A stretch of DNA of 15,473 bases from Spirochaetia bacterium (GTDB lineage Bacteria; Spirochaetota; Spirochaetia; Treponematales; Breznakiellaceae): the NCBI GenBank assembly GCA_025997715.1, contig BNUY01000071.1:1-15473 (forward strand), in the 5' to 3' direction. The stretch's first letter is position 1, and every line of letters begins with the position of its first letter. Both the position numbers and the translations under genes were made by a program. The notes beneath the pieces were generated by a model. The model was not told the origin of the DNA, did no database searches, and saw nothing but the letters and a program-made list of their open reading frames with translations. Below are positions 4,701 to 15,116 of this stretch, piece by piece.

Positions 4701-7673
4701 TTGTTTCTTAAAAGCTTAGACATATTTGGTTTCAAATCCTTTGCCGACCGGACCAGGGTCGAGTTTGCCGATGGGATCACCGCCCTTTTGGGGCCCAATG
4801 GGTGTGGTAAGTCCAATGTGGTGGACGCCATCAAGTGGGTCCTGGGGGAACAAGCTTCCAAGGCCATGCGGGCCGAAAAGATGGAGGATGTCATCTTTAA
4901 CGGTACCGAGAGCCGGAAAGCCCTGAATGTGGCGGAGGTGGCCCTGACCCTGGAGAACGAGTCCGGGCAGCTCCCCCTGGATTCGGCGGAAATCCAGATT
5001 AAGCGGCGGCTCTACCGGTCCGGGGAAAGTGAATACTTCATCAACTCTGAGCAGAAGAAACTTAAGGATGTTCGGGAACTTTTCTGGGATACCGGGGTGG
5101 GGAAGGCTGCCTATTCCGTGATGGAACAGGGCAAAATCGACCAGGTTCTGTCCTCTAAGCCCGATGAACGGCGTTATCTCTTTGAGGAAGCCGCCGGAAT
5201 TACCCGTTTTAAGATAAAAAGCGCCGAGGCGGAGCGGAAACTCGCCAAAACCGAAGAAAACATGCGTCAGGTTGAGGGGATTTTAGGGGAAGTGAAGCGA
5301 TCCTACGATAGTCTAAAAACGCAGGCGGATAAAACCCTGAAATATCGGACTTTGCGGGAAGAAATTTTTCAGTTTGAGCTGGATATTCAGCTTCTTCGGC
5401 TGAAACAGTTCAAGTATGAGCGGGATGAGCGGACGGAAAACCTCAAAAAGCGGACCCTGGACCGGGACGCCATCAGGGCTGATATTGACGCCGTCAACAA
5501 ATCCCTGGAAGAGAACATGGACATGGTCAATTCCATGGAAAAACAGATCAATGACTTCCAGACAAAGATTTACGGGCTGGCGGTGGAAAAGAACGCCCGG
5601 GAAAAGGAAGCGAAGCTACTGGCGGATCAGCGGGCGGAAACCAATGCGGCAATCCAGCAAAATGAGAGCCGGGAACGGGCTATCGGCATAAAAATCGAGG
5701 AACTTGTCGAGGATGCTGAGGAACAGGATGGGGCGGTCCGGGACTTACAGAAAAAGGTCCATGGTATAGAAGAAAACATCGCCTCCTTTGAGGAGAATAT
5801 TCAGACCGCCGCCGCCCGGATCGGGGAAAACGATTCGGGGGTGCACCGGAACGAAGAGGAGATACGCGGCCTTGAACGGGGGCGGGCGGAGCACACCAAA
5901 GCCCTGGAGGCCATCACCGACGATATTGTGGCGGCCCTGGATGCGGGGCTTAAAGAGGCGGGGTATTCCGCGGCTGAGCGGCGGAACACCGAGGCGGCCC
6001 TGGATGAGGCCCTGGGTTTGTTGCGGACCCTCCTTTCCGGCCGGGAAACCCTGCTCCGGGACCTGGCTGCGGCAGCGGACCGTGCGGCGGCGGGGGACCA
6101 ACTCCCCTCTGCGGTAGAACTAAAGCGTATTGCCGAGGGGCTGGCGGCGGCTTTGTCGGATGCGGCGGGGTATGGGGATAAGGTCCTGGCGCTTTTTGAA
6201 AGCTACCGGAAGAGCACCCCCGCTTTTATCGACGAGTTTCTTGCGCCGGAGGGGATCATAACCAAGAAACGGGCGCTGGATGCGGAAATCCGGGCGGCCA
6301 ATGAGGGGATTGTGGACAGGCGGGGCAGGATCGCCTCTCTCAGGCAGGATAATGAATCCTTAAGCGTTAAGATTGACGAATATCGGGCGACCCTGGAGGA
6401 TCTCCGCCTGAGCCGGGTACGGATGACCACCCAGGCACAGGCTGCGGAGGAACAGGCCAAGCTTATACGCCGGGAATTGGCAGGTCAGGAGGGGCTTCTC
6501 AAAACTGTCCGGGACGAACTTTTTTTAGCCCGTAAGCGGTTTGAGGAAATCAACGAGCGGATTGCCGACACGGAATCGGAGCTGGCGGATATAGAACGGA
6601 AGGGGATGCAGTTCACCGCAGATTTGGAGAAGCTTGAGAAGGATATCAGCAAACGGAACGGGGATGTGGCGGGGAAACGGGAGACCATCAAGAAGCGGAT
6701 GGCGGAGCTTGCCAAGGTGCAGGAAATTCTGGAACGGCTCCACCTGGAACTGGTCCAGTCCGACACGGAGATTAAGAACATTCAGGATAACTTCCGGGAA
6801 ACCCATTCCCGGGACCTCATGGAATTTGAGGAGCGGATTTTTATCATTACTACGGCGCCGGCGGAACTGCGGGAAAACCTGCGCCTGAGCCGGGCGAGCC
6901 TTAAAGACCTGGGGGCGGTGAACCTTATGGCGCCGGAGGAATTTGCGGAGACCAAGGAACGCTACGATTTTCTTTCCAGCCAACTGGCGGACCTGACCAA
7001 GGCCCGTGACGATTTGGAAATGATCACTAAGGAAATCCGGGCGGAATCCTCGGAGCTGTTCATAGAAACCTACAATAAGATTAAACGGAATTTTAACAAT
7101 ATGTTCCGCCGGCTCTTTGGGGGCGGCAAGGCGCTACTCGAACTCCAGGACCCTAACCATGTGCTGGAGTGCGGAATAGAAATCTACGCACAGCCCCCGG
7201 GGAAGAAGCAGGAAAACATCTCCCTCCTTTCGGGGGGCGAAAAATCCATGACCGCCGTGGCCCTGCTCTTTGCCACCTACATGGTAAAGCCCTCCCCCTT
7301 CTGCCTGCTGGACGAAATTGACGCGGCCCTGGACGAGGATAACGTTGCCCGCTTTGTCCACCTGCTGCGGGAGTTTGGCAGCGCCAGTCAGTTCATCGTC
7401 ATCACCCATAACAAGAAAACGGTGACCGGCGCAGAAACACTGTTGGGGATCACCATGGAGGAGTCGGGGATTACCAAGGTTATCTCAGTAAAGCTGAAGA
7501 ACGAGGAATTGGCGGTGACCCCGGAGCCGGTTATGGACGCGCCCCTGTTTGAGGATGAGGACGTGGAAGTTGAAGAGGGGCGGGAACTGCCCATCGGCAT
7601 AGACGACCCGGCCCTGGTGAGCGAGGCGGAACTGCGGCCCATACGGGCGAGGGCGGCGGCGGAGAAGAAATAG
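4701..7673 (+). CDS. smc: Chromosome segregation protein SMC
   Basis: This is the ATPase core of bacterial condensin, which organises and segregates the chromosome. The TTG start at 4701 gives the standard N-terminus MFLKSLDIFGFKSFADRT; GAGG lies 7 bases upstream, and the ATG at 4696 is out of frame. The N-terminal head has Walker A GPNGCGKS (31-38) and the KIDQVLSSKPDERR stretch. Coiled coil runs from about 170 to 400 and 530 to 760. The C-terminal head has the signature LSGGEKS (843-849), Walker B with LLDEIDAALDE (Asp871-Glu872) and VITHNKKT. An acidic tail of about 50 residues follows. The length of 990 aa is well under the usual 1,150-1,200. The middle (about 405-520) is Ala-rich and shows none of the Gly-rich or FLPL-like features of a normal hinge. 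No scpA or scpB lies nearby. Confidence 0.95.
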   Translation: MFLKSLDIFGFKSFADRTRVEFADGITALLGPNGCGKSNVVDAIKWVLGEQASKAMRAEKMEDVIFNGTESRKALNVAEVALTLENESGQLPLDSAEIQIKRRLYRSGESEYFINSEQKKLKDVRELFWDTGVGKAAYSVMEQGKIDQVLSSKPDERRYLFEEAAGITRFKIKSAEAERKLAKTEENMRQVEGILGEVKRSYDSLKTQADKTLKYRTLREEIFQFELDIQLLRLKQFKYERDERTENLKKRTLDRDAIRADIDAVNKSLEENMDMVNSMEKQINDFQTKIYGLAVEKNAREKEAKLLADQRAETNAAIQQNESRERAIGIKIEELVEDAEEQDGAVRDLQKKVHGIEENIASFEENIQTAAARIGENDSGVHRNEEEIRGLERGRAEHTKALEAITDDIVAALDAGLKEAGYSAAERRNTEAALDEALGLLRTLLSGRETLLRDLAAAADRAAAGDQLPSAVELKRIAEGLAAALSDAAGYGDKVLALFESYRKSTPAFIDEFLAPEGIITKKRALDAEIRAANEGIVDRRGRIASLRQDNESLSVKIDEYRATLEDLRLSRVRMTTQAQAAEEQAKLIRRELAGQEGLLKTVRDELFLARKRFEEINERIADTESELADIERKGMQFTADLEKLEKDISKRNGDVAGKRETIKKRMAELAKVQEILERLHLELVQSDTEIKNIQDNFRETHSRDLMEFEERIFIITTAPAELRENLRLSRASLKDLGAVNLMAPEEFAETKERYDFLSSQLADLTKARDDLEMITKEIRAESSELFIETYNKIKRNFNNMFRRLFGGGKALLELQDPNHVLECGIEIYAQPPGKKQENISLLSGGEKSMTAVALLFATYMVKPSPFCLLDEIDAALDEDNVARFVHLLREFGSASQFIVITHNKKTVTGAETLLGITMEESGITKVISVKLKNEELAVTPEPVMDAPLFEDEDVEVEEGRELPIGIDDPALVSEAELRPIRARAAAEKK

Positions 7674-7728
7674 CCGCCTTTTCCCCCTGCACTTGCCCCC
7701 GCCCCGCTCATCGGGGTATATTTATTCC

Positions 7729-8931
7729 ATGACTACACAACATAACCCGCGAACCCTTGGTTCGATGCCCCGCCGCCCCATCGGCGCCACCGGGATGTCT
7801 GCGGGCATTATCGGCCTTGGAACCGAACATCTGGACAACAAACCTTTTTCTACGGTGGATGAGGTTATCGGAACCGCCCTGGATCAGGGTATCAATATGA
7901 TGGACCTTTTTATGCCCGGAGAAACGGTGCGGACCAATATCGGTAAGGCGCTGACGGGGAAACGGGACAAGGTGCTCATCCAGGGGCATATCGGGTCCAC
8001 AGACATCAATGAACAGTATGACAGAAGCCGGGATTTAGGAACTTGTAAAAAATATTTTGAGAATCTGCTCCACTGTCTCCACACCGATTATATTGATTTC
8101 GGGATGCTGTTTTTTATTGATTCGGAAGAGGATTTTAAGCAGACCTTTGAGGGGGATTTGCTCAGGTACGCCCAGGACTTGAAAAAGGCGGGGACCATCC
8201 GGGCCATCGGCGCCAGTTCCCATAACCCTATCATGGCCCGTCGGGCGGTGGAAACCGGGACGCTGGATCTCCTGATGTTCAGTATCAACCCTGCCTTTGA
8301 TATGGCTCCCCGCAGTGTTAATGTGCTGAACCAGCTTAATGAAACGGGTAATCCCTTCGGCTATGAAAAAAACCTGGACCCTGACCGAGCCGCCCTGTAC
8401 CGGCTCTGCGAACAGCGGGGGGTTGGCATAACGGTGATGAAAACCCTGGGGGCGGGGAAGCTTCTTTCCAGGGAACATACCCCCTTTTCCCAACCCCTGA
8501 CCGTGGGGCAGTGCATCCACTACGCCCTGACCCGGCCGGCGGTGGTGAGCACCCTTATCGGCTGTGCTTCCGGGGCGCAGGTGCATGAGGCTTTGACGTA
8601 TCTGGACATGGACGACACGGAGCGGGATTACAGCAGTATTGTTGAGCAATACCAGGGCAGCTTTAAGGGTAACTGTGTGTACTGCAACCATTGCCTCCCC
8701 TGCCCGCAGGAGATCAACATAGCCGATGTGAACAAGTACCTGGACATCGCCGCGCTGGGCGAATCGGACTTTAGTCCGCCGGCAATCCCGCCGAGCATTG
8801 CACAGCATTACAAAGCCCTGGGCGCCCACGGATCAGACTGCGTTGCCTGCGGGAGCTGTGAAGAACGGTGCCCCTTCTCGGTGCCGGTGATCAAAAACAT
8901 GGAACGGGCGGCAGAAATATTTGGATTTTGA
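7729..8931 (+). CDS. Aldo/keto reductase family oxidoreductase with C-terminal 4Fe-4S domain
   Basis: The product is 400 aa from the ATG at 7729; the upstream frame has no better start. Residues 15-300 form the AKR barrel: RRPIGATGMSAGIIGLG, then LFFIDSEEDF, IGASSHNPIMARRAVETG, LLMFSINPAFDM, and IHYALTRPAVVSTLIGC near the end. The C-terminus carries two iron-sulfur motifs: Cys316/319/322/325 (CVYCNHCLPCP) and Cys371/374/377/381 (CVACGSCEERCP), enough for two [4Fe-4S] clusters. This matches the COG1453 layout. The barrel keeps Asp59, but the usual catalytic Tyr and Lys positions read PGET (63-66) and QGH (85-87). Similar clostridial relatives, as I recall them, share this change, so the chemistry may not be classical carbonyl reduction. 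The substrate is unknown. It lies 55 bp after smc and ends at the shared terminator. Confidence 0.88.
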   Translation: MTTQHNPRTLGSMPRRPIGATGMSAGIIGLGTEHLDNKPFSTVDEVIGTALDQGINMMDLFMPGETVRTNIGKALTGKRDKVLIQGHIGSTDINEQYDRSRDLGTCKKYFENLLHCLHTDYIDFGMLFFIDSEEDFKQTFEGDLLRYAQDLKKAGTIRAIGASSHNPIMARRAVETGTLDLLMFSINPAFDMAPRSVNVLNQLNETGNPFGYEKNLDPDRAALYRLCEQRGVGITVMKTLGAGKLLSREHTPFSQPLTVGQCIHYALTRPAVVSTLIGCASGAQVHEALTYLDMDDTERDYSSIVEQYQGSFKGNCVYCNHCLPCPQEINIADVNKYLDIAALGESDFSPPAIPPSIAQHYKALGAHGSDCVACGSCEERCPFSVPVIKNMERAAEIFGF

Positions 8932-8957
8932 GCAATACTATTTTTTCTTGTCTAATA

Positions 8958-8988
8958 AAAAAGCCGCCCCATACCGGAGCGGCTTTTT
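8958..8988. terminator. Bidirectional rho-independent terminator
   Basis: AAAAAGCCGC (8958-8967) pairs perfectly with GCGGCTTTTT (8979-8988) around an 11-base loop. The A-run on one side and the T-run on the other make it usable by both the reductase gene (plus) and enolase (minus), which converge here. Confidence 0.88.
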
Positions 8989-9006
8989 CATCCTCTATAG
9001 AATGTC

Positions 9007-10525
<1,519 letters not shown>

Positions 10526-12010
10526 ATGGGTCAGCCACTGGTTGAAATACGGAATATTACGAAAATATTCCCCGGGGTAACCGCCCTGGAGGATATTTCT
10601 TTTACCATAAATGCGGGGGAGATTCACGCGCTGATCGGTGAAAACGGCGCGGGAAAGTCCACCATGATCAAGATCCTCTCGGGACTCTACAAACCCGAGC
10701 CGGGGGGGGAGATTGTCTTTGACGGGGAACCCTTCAGGGAGTACAGCACCCTGGAATCCCTGCACCGGGGAATCGTGGTAATTTATCAGGACTTTTCTCT
10801 TTTTTCCAACCTGTCGGTTATGGAAAACATTGCCCTGGGTCCCTATGTTTCGGCGGGGAAACAGATGGTGGACTGGAAAGCCATGGAAGAGATTGCCCGT
10901 AAGGCGCTGGACAAGCTGCAACTGCAGATCGATCTGCATGTTCCCGTGGGGTCCCTTTCGGTGGCAAAACAGCAGATAGTCGCCATAGCCCGGGCCCTGG
11001 CTAATAATGCCCGGCTTCTGGTCCTGGACGAGCCCACATCGGCGCTTTCCAAGGGCGAGGTAATAAAACTGTTTGATATCATGCGTTCCCTGAAAAAGGA
11101 CGGGATTTCGCTGCTGTTTATCAGTCATAAGCTGGACGAACTCTTTGCCATTTCCGACCGCTTTACGGTGCTCCGGGACGGTAAATGTATGGGCACCTTT
11201 GATGAAGAGGAACTGGACGATGACCGGCTCATCTCCCTTATGGTGGGACGGAAAATTGTATACAAGATTTTTGATAAAAACAAACGGGATGATGTTATCC
11301 TGGAGGTGAAACACCTTTCCAAAGCGGGGCAGTTTAAGGATATCAACTTTACGTTGAGCCGGGGGGAAATATTGGGGATCACCGGGCTGGTGGGGGCCGG
11401 AAGAACCGAAGTGGCCCAGGCGGTCTTTGGGCTGAACCCCTTTGATTCAGGGGAAGTCCTGCTGGAGGGGAAGCCGGTCAGGGTGCAAAAACCCAGCGAG
11501 GCGGTAAAGCTGGGCATTGCCTATGTTCCGGAAAACCGCCTGCAGGAAGGGCTGGTTTTGGGGAAATCGGTTAAAGACAACCTGGTTATCACAGTGCTCA
11601 ATTCCATATCAAACCGGCTGGGCCTGGTGGATGCGGGGAAAAAATCGAAGCTCACCGCCGAATGGATGGAAAAACTGAACATCAAACCCCTCATGCCGGA
11701 CCTGCTCACCTCGAAGTTATCCGGGGGGAACCAGCAGCGGGTGGTCCTCTCCAAATGGCTGGCAACTAATCCCAAGATACTTATCGTGGATGAGCCCACC
11801 AATGGGATTGATGTGGGGGCCAAGACCGAGATTCATCAGATATTGAGAACCCTTGCGGAATCGGGCATCGCGGTAATAGTCATTTCATCGGAGCTGCCGG
11901 AAATTCTTGCCATTGCGGACCGGGTTCTTATTATGCGCCGGGGCAGGATTACGGCGGAGAAATTCTGCGAAGGCCTTAACCAGGAAGATATTTTAAGCAA
12001 GGCCATATAA
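10526..12010 (+). CDS. Sugar ABC transporter, double-domain ATP-binding protein (RbsA/LsrA type)
   Basis: This is the energising subunit of a carbohydrate importer, 494 aa with two ABC domains in one chain. Domain 1 has Walker A GENGAGKST (38-46), the RbsA-style signature LSVAKQQ (144-150) and Walker B LLVLDEPTSAL (Asp168-Glu169). Domain 2 has the degenerate P-loop GLVGAGRT (287-294), normal for this family, a full LSGGNQQ (398-404) and ILIVDEPTNGIDVGAK. The ATG at 10526 follows GGGGG by 4 bases. It is the first gene of a four-gene set: the ATPase, two permeases and the binding protein, the same order as lsrACDB. Sequence alone cannot tell autoinducer-2, rhamnose and other sugars apart here; see the binding protein. 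Confidence 0.95.
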   Translation: MGQPLVEIRNITKIFPGVTALEDISFTINAGEIHALIGENGAGKSTMIKILSGLYKPEPGGEIVFDGEPFREYSTLESLHRGIVVIYQDFSLFSNLSVMENIALGPYVSAGKQMVDWKAMEEIARKALDKLQLQIDLHVPVGSLSVAKQQIVAIARALANNARLLVLDEPTSALSKGEVIKLFDIMRSLKKDGISLLFISHKLDELFAISDRFTVLRDGKCMGTFDEEELDDDRLISLMVGRKIVYKIFDKNKRDDVILEVKHLSKAGQFKDINFTLSRGEILGITGLVGAGRTEVAQAVFGLNPFDSGEVLLEGKPVRVQKPSEAVKLGIAYVPENRLQEGLVLGKSVKDNLVITVLNSISNRLGLVDAGKKSKLTAEWMEKLNIKPLMPDLLTSKLSGGNQQRVVLSKWLATNPKILIVDEPTNGIDVGAKTEIHQILRTLAESGIAVIVISSELPEILAIADRVLIMRRGRITAEKFCEGLNQEDILSKAI

Positions 12011-12019
12011 GGACGTATC

Positions 12020-13018
12020 ATGAAAACCAACATTTTGAAGATGCGGGAAATACCTATTCTACTGGTGCTGATGGGGATTTCCATCATCATTACTATTGCG
12101 AACCCTTCCTTCGCTACCCTGGAAAACTTCCTCGATCTTTTTAAGGGAAACCTGACCCTGGCGATCATGTCCCTGGGGATGCTCCTGGTACTCCTCACCG
12201 GGGGAATTGATGTTTCGGTGGCTTCCATTATTACGGCGGTTACGGTTATCACCGGGTATTCCCTGATCTACATCAGTTCCAATATTTTTGCGGCCCTGCT
12301 CATCGCCTGTCTCGTTGGAACGGCCCTGGGATTTATTAACGGTTTTTTTATCTCCCGGCTGAAAATTCCTCCCATTGTTACCACCCTGGGAACCATGAGC
12401 GTTATCCTGGGGATCGTGCTGTATAAAACCAATGGGAATTGGATCACCGGGATTCCCGATGAATTTATTCAGCTCGGCAGAACATCCCTGTTCAATGTCA
12501 CCCTGAAATCCGGCCGGGTGATCGGCTTCCCCATTCAGGGCCTTATTCTGCTGCCGGCGATTTTCCTTACCTGGTTCATCCTTAAAAAAACGGTTATCGG
12601 CCGGGGGATTTACGCCATCGGGGGCAACCTGGAATCGGCGGAACGGATGGGCTTTAAGTCAAGCCGGATACTAACCTTTGTGTACAGCTATGAGGGATTC
12701 CTCATCGGCCTGGCGGCGGTTTCCCACACCTCAATTATGCGCCAGGTTGACCCTAATGCTTTCCTTGGATTTGAAATGCAGGTAATCGCCGCGGTGGTTC
12801 TTGGGGGCGCCAGCACCCTGGGGGGAACCGGCAGTGTCCTGGGAACTCTTCTGGGGGTTACGATTTTTTGTGTAATTAACAACGGACTCATCCTGATGAA
12901 GATTCCCACCTTCTGGCAAAAGATCGTGGTGGGGATCATCATCATCGGGTCCATTGCCATAGACATGGCCCAAAAACAACGGGCTGAGCGGAAACAAATC
13001 CGGGTGGATGTGGAGTAG
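12020..13018 (+). CDS. Sugar ABC transporter permease 1 (RbsC/LsrC family)
   Basis: A 332-aa inner-membrane permease of the BPD_transp_2 type. About eight to ten hydrophobic segments are visible, starting at PILLVLMGISIIITIA. Family marks are LLTGGIDVSVASI after the second span, GFINGFFISRLKIPPIVTTLGT, and AAVVLGGASTLGGTGSVLGTLLG near the C-terminus. It starts 9 bases after the ATPase stop with AAGGA 6 bases before the ATG, so it is co-translated in the same operon. It probably forms a heterodimer with the next gene product, which is the usual state when two different permeases are encoded. Confidence 0.93.
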   Translation: MKTNILKMREIPILLVLMGISIIITIANPSFATLENFLDLFKGNLTLAIMSLGMLLVLLTGGIDVSVASIITAVTVITGYSLIYISSNIFAALLIACLVGTALGFINGFFISRLKIPPIVTTLGTMSVILGIVLYKTNGNWITGIPDEFIQLGRTSLFNVTLKSGRVIGFPIQGLILLPAIFLTWFILKKTVIGRGIYAIGGNLESAERMGFKSSRILTFVYSYEGFLIGLAAVSHTSIMRQVDPNAFLGFEMQVIAAVVLGGASTLGGTGSVLGTLLGVTIFCVINNGLILMKIPTFWQKIVVGIIIIGSIAIDMAQKQRAERKQIRVDVE

Positions 13019-13020
13019 GT

Positions 13021-13995
13021 ATGAACCAGACAATACTGCGGAAGTTGAAAACAAACGAAGGAATATTGTTTGTAATCTTTATTGCGGCATTTATCCTGAT
13101 GACCCTCCTGTCTCCGGGGCGTTTTTTAAGCCGGCGTAACCTCCTATCCATGGCTTACCAGTTGCCGGAATTCGGTATCCTGGCCCTTTCCATGATGCTG
13201 GTTATCGTGTCCGGGGGGATCAACCTTTCCCTGACCTATATGTCAACCCTGTCCATGATCATTGGGGGGCTGGCTATGGCGGCGATTACGAAAAGCGGCG
13301 GTCCCGCAGTTGCGGCACTCTTTGCCGGCATAGGGCTGATGATCCTTATCGCCCTCCTCTGCGGAGCCCTTAACGGTATCGTGGTGGTGTACCTGGGAGT
13401 AACTCCCATGATCGCCACCCTGGGAACATCCACCCTTTTTGAGGGGATCAGCCTTAATATTACCAAGGGGGGGGCTGTTTCGGGGTTCCCGGCGGAATTT
13501 CTGGAAATTGGCAACGGGACTTTTTTAGGAATTCCCATCCCCCTGATAATCCTCGTGGCGGTGATCATAGGGATGTACCTTTTTCTGGAACGCAGCGGGT
13601 TCGGCAGCGCCATTTATATGACCGGCAGCAATCCCAAGGTTTCCCGGTATTCGGGGATCAATGTCAGGCGGGTGCTTTTCTGGGTGTATGTTGTCGCCGG
13701 GTTTCTCGCCGCAGTCGCCGGGGTCTTAATGGCATCCCGGTATAATTCCGCTAAGGAATCCTACGGCTCTTCCTATCTGCTCCAGGCGGTGGCGGCTTCG
13801 GTGCTGGGGGGAACGGACATCAATGGCGGGGAAGGGAAAATTGTCGGGACCATCATCGCGGTGATGATCATCCAGGTTATTTCCAGCGGCCTTAATATCT
13901 TTGGCTTCAACCGGTATTTAACCAATATTGTTATGGGAGCCATCCTGCTTCTGGTTCTGACCATTAAGTTCCTGATGAACCGGTCTTCCAAATAG
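13021..13995 (+). CDS. Sugar ABC transporter permease 2 (RbsC/LsrD family)
   Basis: The 324-aa partner permease. It has the same fold marks as permease 1: VIVSGGINLSLTYMS, GALNGIVVVYLGVTPMIATLGT, and VAASVLGGTDINGGEGKIVGT near the C-terminus, with about eight to ten membrane spans. It starts two bases after the stop of permease 1; GGAG lies inside the end of that gene, so translation is probably coupled. The two permeases are clearly homologous but diverged, as in Lsr and Rha transporters. The stop at 13995 is followed by a hairpin and T-run before the binding-protein gene. Confidence 0.93.
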   Translation: MNQTILRKLKTNEGILFVIFIAAFILMTLLSPGRFLSRRNLLSMAYQLPEFGILALSMMLVIVSGGINLSLTYMSTLSMIIGGLAMAAITKSGGPAVAALFAGIGLMILIALLCGALNGIVVVYLGVTPMIATLGTSTLFEGISLNITKGGAVSGFPAEFLEIGNGTFLGIPIPLIILVAVIIGMYLFLERSGFGSAIYMTGSNPKVSRYSGINVRRVLFWVYVVAGFLAAVAGVLMASRYNSAKESYGSSYLLQAVAASVLGGTDINGGEGKIVGTIIAVMIIQVISSGLNIFGFNRYLTNIVMGAILLLVLTIKFLMNRSSK

Positions 13996-14022
13996 GAGGC
14001 GGGTCCGTATTAAACTGGTATC

Positions 14023-14057
14023 ATCCAAATGTATTTTTGGATAATTTTTTGAGGAGG
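14023..14057 (+). promoter_or_regulatory. Intercistronic hairpin with T-run and strong ribosome site
   Basis: ATCCAAA (14023-14029) pairs with TTTGGAT (14036-14042), followed by AA and six T (14045-14050). GAGGAGG (14051-14057) then lies 8 bases before the ATG at 14066. The stem is AT-rich, so this may be a leaky terminator or an mRNA-stabilising 3' end rather than a full stop. It could set different levels of the membrane parts and the binding protein. Confidence 0.55.
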
Positions 14058-14065
14058 ATTCTTTT

Positions 14066-15064
14066 ATGAAGAAAATTCTTTCCTTTGCCCTGATCGCTCT
14101 TTTGTGCTCCGGCGCAGTATGGGCTAAGGGTGGTTCCGACAGCGGGACCAAGTCGGGGGTACCCACTATTGTGGTAATGCCCAAATTGGTAGGGATTCCC
14201 TACTTCAATGCTTCCGAGACCGGCGCTGTGCAGGCCGGAAAGGACCTGGGTATTAATGTCATTTACACCGGCCCTACCACTGCCGATGCCTCTGAACAGG
14301 TCCGGATGCTGGAAGACTACATCAGCCGGGGCGTGGACGCTATCTGCGTAGCTCCCAATGACGCCGCCGCCCTTACCCCGGTATTGAGACGGGCCAAACA
14401 AGCGGGCATCAAGGTGCTTGACTGGGATACCTCCGCGGATCAGTCTGTGGTGGATCTTTCAGTTCATCAGATTGATGATAAGCAATTCGGCGAGCACATC
14501 TGGGATCTGCTGGTTGAAGGAATGGGAACCAGTACCGGTGACTATGCCATCTTGACCGGCGGTCTTTCCGCGGCGAACCTGAATACCTGGCTTGACTATG
14601 GTATCGACTATGCCAAGACCAAGTACCCCGGGCTGCGCCTGGTTACCGACCGGGTCCCCACGGATGAAAAACAGCAGGTGGCGTATCAGAAGACCCTGGA
14701 CCTTATCACCTCCTATCCCAACCTGAAGGGCATCGTCGGCGTCAGCACCCCCACCCCTATTGGCGCCGCCCAGGCAGTCCAGGAGAAGGGCGCGAAGGTC
14801 ACCGTGGTTGGTTCCGCTATGCCCACCGATTCCGGTCCCTATCTTGAAGATGGTTCCCTCTATGCGGCCACCCTCTGGGATCCCGCCCAACTGGGGTATC
14901 TCACGGTGGTACTGGCCAATAACCTTTTGAAGGGTCAAAACCCCACCGATGGTCAGGACGTTCCCAAGGTTGGGAAGATCACGGTCCGCCCGGACGGCAA
15001 AACCGTCATCATGGGTCCCCCTTCGGATTTCACCAAGAGCAATTATAAGCAATTCCCCTTCTAG
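14066..15064 (+). CDS. Periplasmic sugar-binding protein (LsrB/RhaS-type, Peripla_BP_4)
   Basis: This 332-aa protein captures the substrate for the transporter. It has a Sec signal peptide, MKKILSFALIALLCSGAVWA, with cleavage likely after Ala20; the Cys at 14 is not in a lipobox. The mature part opens with TIVVMPKLVGIPYFNASETGA and continues with IYTGPTTADASEQV and VAPNDAAALTPVLRRAKQAGIKVLDWDTS, all typical of LsrB and rhamnose-binding RhaS. Compared with the LsrB autoinducer-2 pocket as I recall it, Lys40 and Asp121 are kept, but the Asp-Gln pair reads Asn171-Leu172 and the Pro/Ala positions read Val226/Thr228. That argues against autoinducer-2 and leaves rhamnose or another sugar possible. 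GAGGAGG gives strong translation. Confidence 0.93.
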   Translation: MKKILSFALIALLCSGAVWAKGGSDSGTKSGVPTIVVMPKLVGIPYFNASETGAVQAGKDLGINVIYTGPTTADASEQVRMLEDYISRGVDAICVAPNDAAALTPVLRRAKQAGIKVLDWDTSADQSVVDLSVHQIDDKQFGEHIWDLLVEGMGTSTGDYAILTGGLSAANLNTWLDYGIDYAKTKYPGLRLVTDRVPTDEKQQVAYQKTLDLITSYPNLKGIVGVSTPTPIGAAQAVQEKGAKVTVVGSAMPTDSGPYLEDGSLYAATLWDPAQLGYLTVVLANNLLKGQNPTDGQDVPKVGKITVRPDGKTVIMGPPSDFTKSNYKQFPF

Positions 15065-15079
15065 CTGATTAAGGCATCA

Positions 15080-15115
15080 GGACCGCCTGAAAGCCTCCGG
15101 GTTTTTAGGCGGTCC
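15080..15115 (+). terminator. Stem-loop after the binding-protein gene, possible terminator
   Basis: GGACCGCCT (15080-15088) pairs perfectly with AGGCGGTCC (15107-15115) around an 18-base loop that ends in five T. The T-run is inside the loop, and CTTGAAAA follows the stem, so the form is atypical. Its place 15 bases after the stop codon suggests transcript ending or protection. Confidence 0.5.
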
Positions 15116-15116
15116 C

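Noticed and set aside
5745..7409. Several minus-strand frames of 60-150 codons within smc
   Set aside because: They are shadows of the GC-biased smc codons, and none shows a domain.
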